Assembly: GCF_007845675.1 (NCBI RefSeq)
Contig: NZ_VOBR01000023.1
Coordinates: forward strand, 62,001 to 126,000
Direction: 5' to 3'
From: Lentzea tibetensis
GTDB lineage: Bacteria > Actinomycetota > Actinomycetes > Mycobacteriales > Pseudonocardiaceae
DNA: 64,000 nucleotides
Part shown: positions 63,344 through 64,000 of the stretch, in pieces
Layout: each line of letters starts with the position of its first letter
How positions within the stretch are numbered: the first letter of the stretch is position 1
Notes under the pieces: generated by a model
Database searches by the model: none
What the model saw: only the letters and a program-made list of their open reading frames with translations
What the model was told of the DNA's origin: nothing
Translations under genes and position numbers: made by a program

Positions 63344-63898
63344 ATGAGGATCAACCGCCGTGCGGTCGTGGCGTCCGTGTGCGCCGCCGCCCTGTCACCG
63401 CTGATGCTGGCCACGTCGGCCACCGCCGAACCGTCCACTTCGGACGACGTGTCGGCTGCCGCGAGGCCCGCGTTCGAGATGCCGTTCCCGTGCAACCAGG
63501 CGTGGCGCGCGGGCACCCGCACCAACCACGACCCGCAGCTGGCCATCGACTTCAACGTCGGCGGCGGCGACGCGGACCGCTACAAGCCGGTCAACGCGAG
63601 CTGGGCGGGCACGGCGACGGTCTACCACCGGACGGGCCACGGCTACGGCACGTACGTCGTGATCAACCACGGTGGTGGCTGGACGACGCTGTACGCGCAC
63701 CTCGAGGACGCCGCGGTGCGCACCGGCCAGCGGGTCGTGCGCGGGCAGCGCATCGGTCGGGTCGGCAAGAGCGGCCAGCAGCCCACCTCGCACCTGCACT
63801 ACGAGCAGCGGCAGAACGGCAACGACGTGCGGGCGATCTTCCACGGCCAGCCCGTCTACTACTTCGGCGAGCGCACGCTGACCAGTCGCAACTGCTGA
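63344..63898 (+). CDS. Secreted M23-family (LytM-like) peptidase
   Basis: Predicted 184-residue exported protein from ATG 63344 (GAGGGGA upstream). The signal peptide spans about 1-28. The M23 fold shows QLAIDFNVGG, containing the Asp of the zinc site, NHGGGWTTLYAHL and SHLHYEQ, the HxH zinc pair. The canonical first motif HxxxD is altered to NHDPQLAIDF. It may cleave or bind peptidoglycan. Its 3' end overlaps the convergent sigma-factor gene by 40 bp. Confidence 0.88.
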   Translation: MRINRRAVVASVCAAALSPLMLATSATAEPSTSDDVSAAARPAFEMPFPCNQAWRAGTRTNHDPQLAIDFNVGGGDADRYKPVNASWAGTATVYHRTGHGYGTYVVINHGGGWTTLYAHLEDAAVRTGQRVVRGQRIGRVGKSGQQPTSHLHYEQRQNGNDVRAIFHGQPVYYFGERTLTSRNC

Positions 63899-64000
63899 GG
63901 GAGGGTCAGCGGGCCGTCGAGGAAGCGGGTGATCGCGCTGACGCGGTCACCCGTGACGGTGAGGACGAGCAACCCGGCGGGGTTGCCGTCGATCCGGCAC
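63859..64000 (-). CDS. Sigma-70 (ECF) factor with SnoaL-like C-terminal domain, partial
   Basis: Only the C-terminal 46 codons are in the window. The frame CRIDGNPAGLLVLTVTGDRV, then SAITRFLDGPLTLPQQLRLV and a TAG stop, matches the SnoaL-like tail of SigJ/SigG-type ECF sigma factors. The reading frame is open to the window edge. Convergent with the M23 gene and overlapping its end. Confidence 0.65.
   Translation of the reverse strand, partial: CRIDGNPAGLLVLTVTGDRVSAITRFLDGPLTLPQQLRLVSVRSPK

Overview
This 64 kb window is chromosomal DNA from a high-GC actinomycete. GC-rich third codon positions, frequent GTG starts, strong GGAGG-type ribosome binding sites, an adjacent furA-katG pair and families such as RGCVC, DUF6307 and DUF5994 all fit. 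A filamentous member of the Pseudonocardiales (Lentzea/Saccharothrix-like) is my best inference; no rRNA or complete tRNA gene is present to test it.

Layout. 0.2-2.6 kb: a membrane-anchored HTH protein whose extracellular glycosidase-like domain has lost both catalytic Glu positions, then a secreted CHAP amidase-like protein. 2.9-10.9 kb: a scrap-yard of mobile DNA. A perfect 42-bp direct repeat of a tmRNA/tRNA-like 3' end (2958-2999 and 7051-7092) brackets a 4.1 kb module holding a truncated phosphotransferase gene, a DUF6326 membrane protein, an intact two-component system and an IS3-family relic. It is followed by two decayed copies of one tyrosine integrase, a DUF4386/TetR divergent pair and a shattered TIR-domain gene. 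10.9-13.7 kb: MFS exporter, NUDIX hydrolase and two more gene relics. 13.7-16.3 kb: an SNF2 helicase with a helix-hairpin-helix N-terminus and a small degenerate HNH-like protein. 16.6-30.8 kb: secreted and metabolic genes (S1 protease, vanadium haloperoxidase-like protein, PCD-VOC fusion, Tat-exported epimerase, FAD oxidoreductase, discoidin-peptidase, I36 inhibitor fusion), mixed with acetyl- and phosphotransferases.

30.9-36.1 kb: a PAP2 protein, then a co-directional operon of a ribbon-helix-helix regulator, a DUF4097 beta-repeat protein, a DrrAB-type ABC exporter and a cytochrome P450. 36.2-48.1 kb: a jelly-roll lyase-like protein, an M6 metalloprotease, a cold-shock protein, a hydrolase, a second P450, a PadR-permease pair and an MFS exporter. 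48.1-50.9 kb: katG-furA with a FurA-type operator. 51.4-54.2 kb: a tight five-gene operon (DUF5994, DUF6307, transglutaminase-like, N5-(carboxyethyl)ornithine synthase-like, RGCVC). Its joint function is, to my knowledge, undescribed, and it is my leading candidate for a new system. 54.3-64 kb: stress protein, acyl desaturase, ilvD, two TetR genes with clear palindromic operators and their divergent targets, a YCII protein, two secreted proteins and the end of a sigma factor.

Regulatory logic is unusually legible. Palindromic operators sit between divergent regulator/target pairs at 8.5, 43.6, 58.8 and 60.2 kb, and upstream of the RHH operon and furA. Perfect hairpins separate most convergent genes. 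The clearest biology is export and defence (two MFS pumps, the DrrAB-type exporter, the P450s), an extracellular hydrolase arsenal and oxidative-stress functions. Several gene relics concentrate between 2.9 and 13.7 kb.
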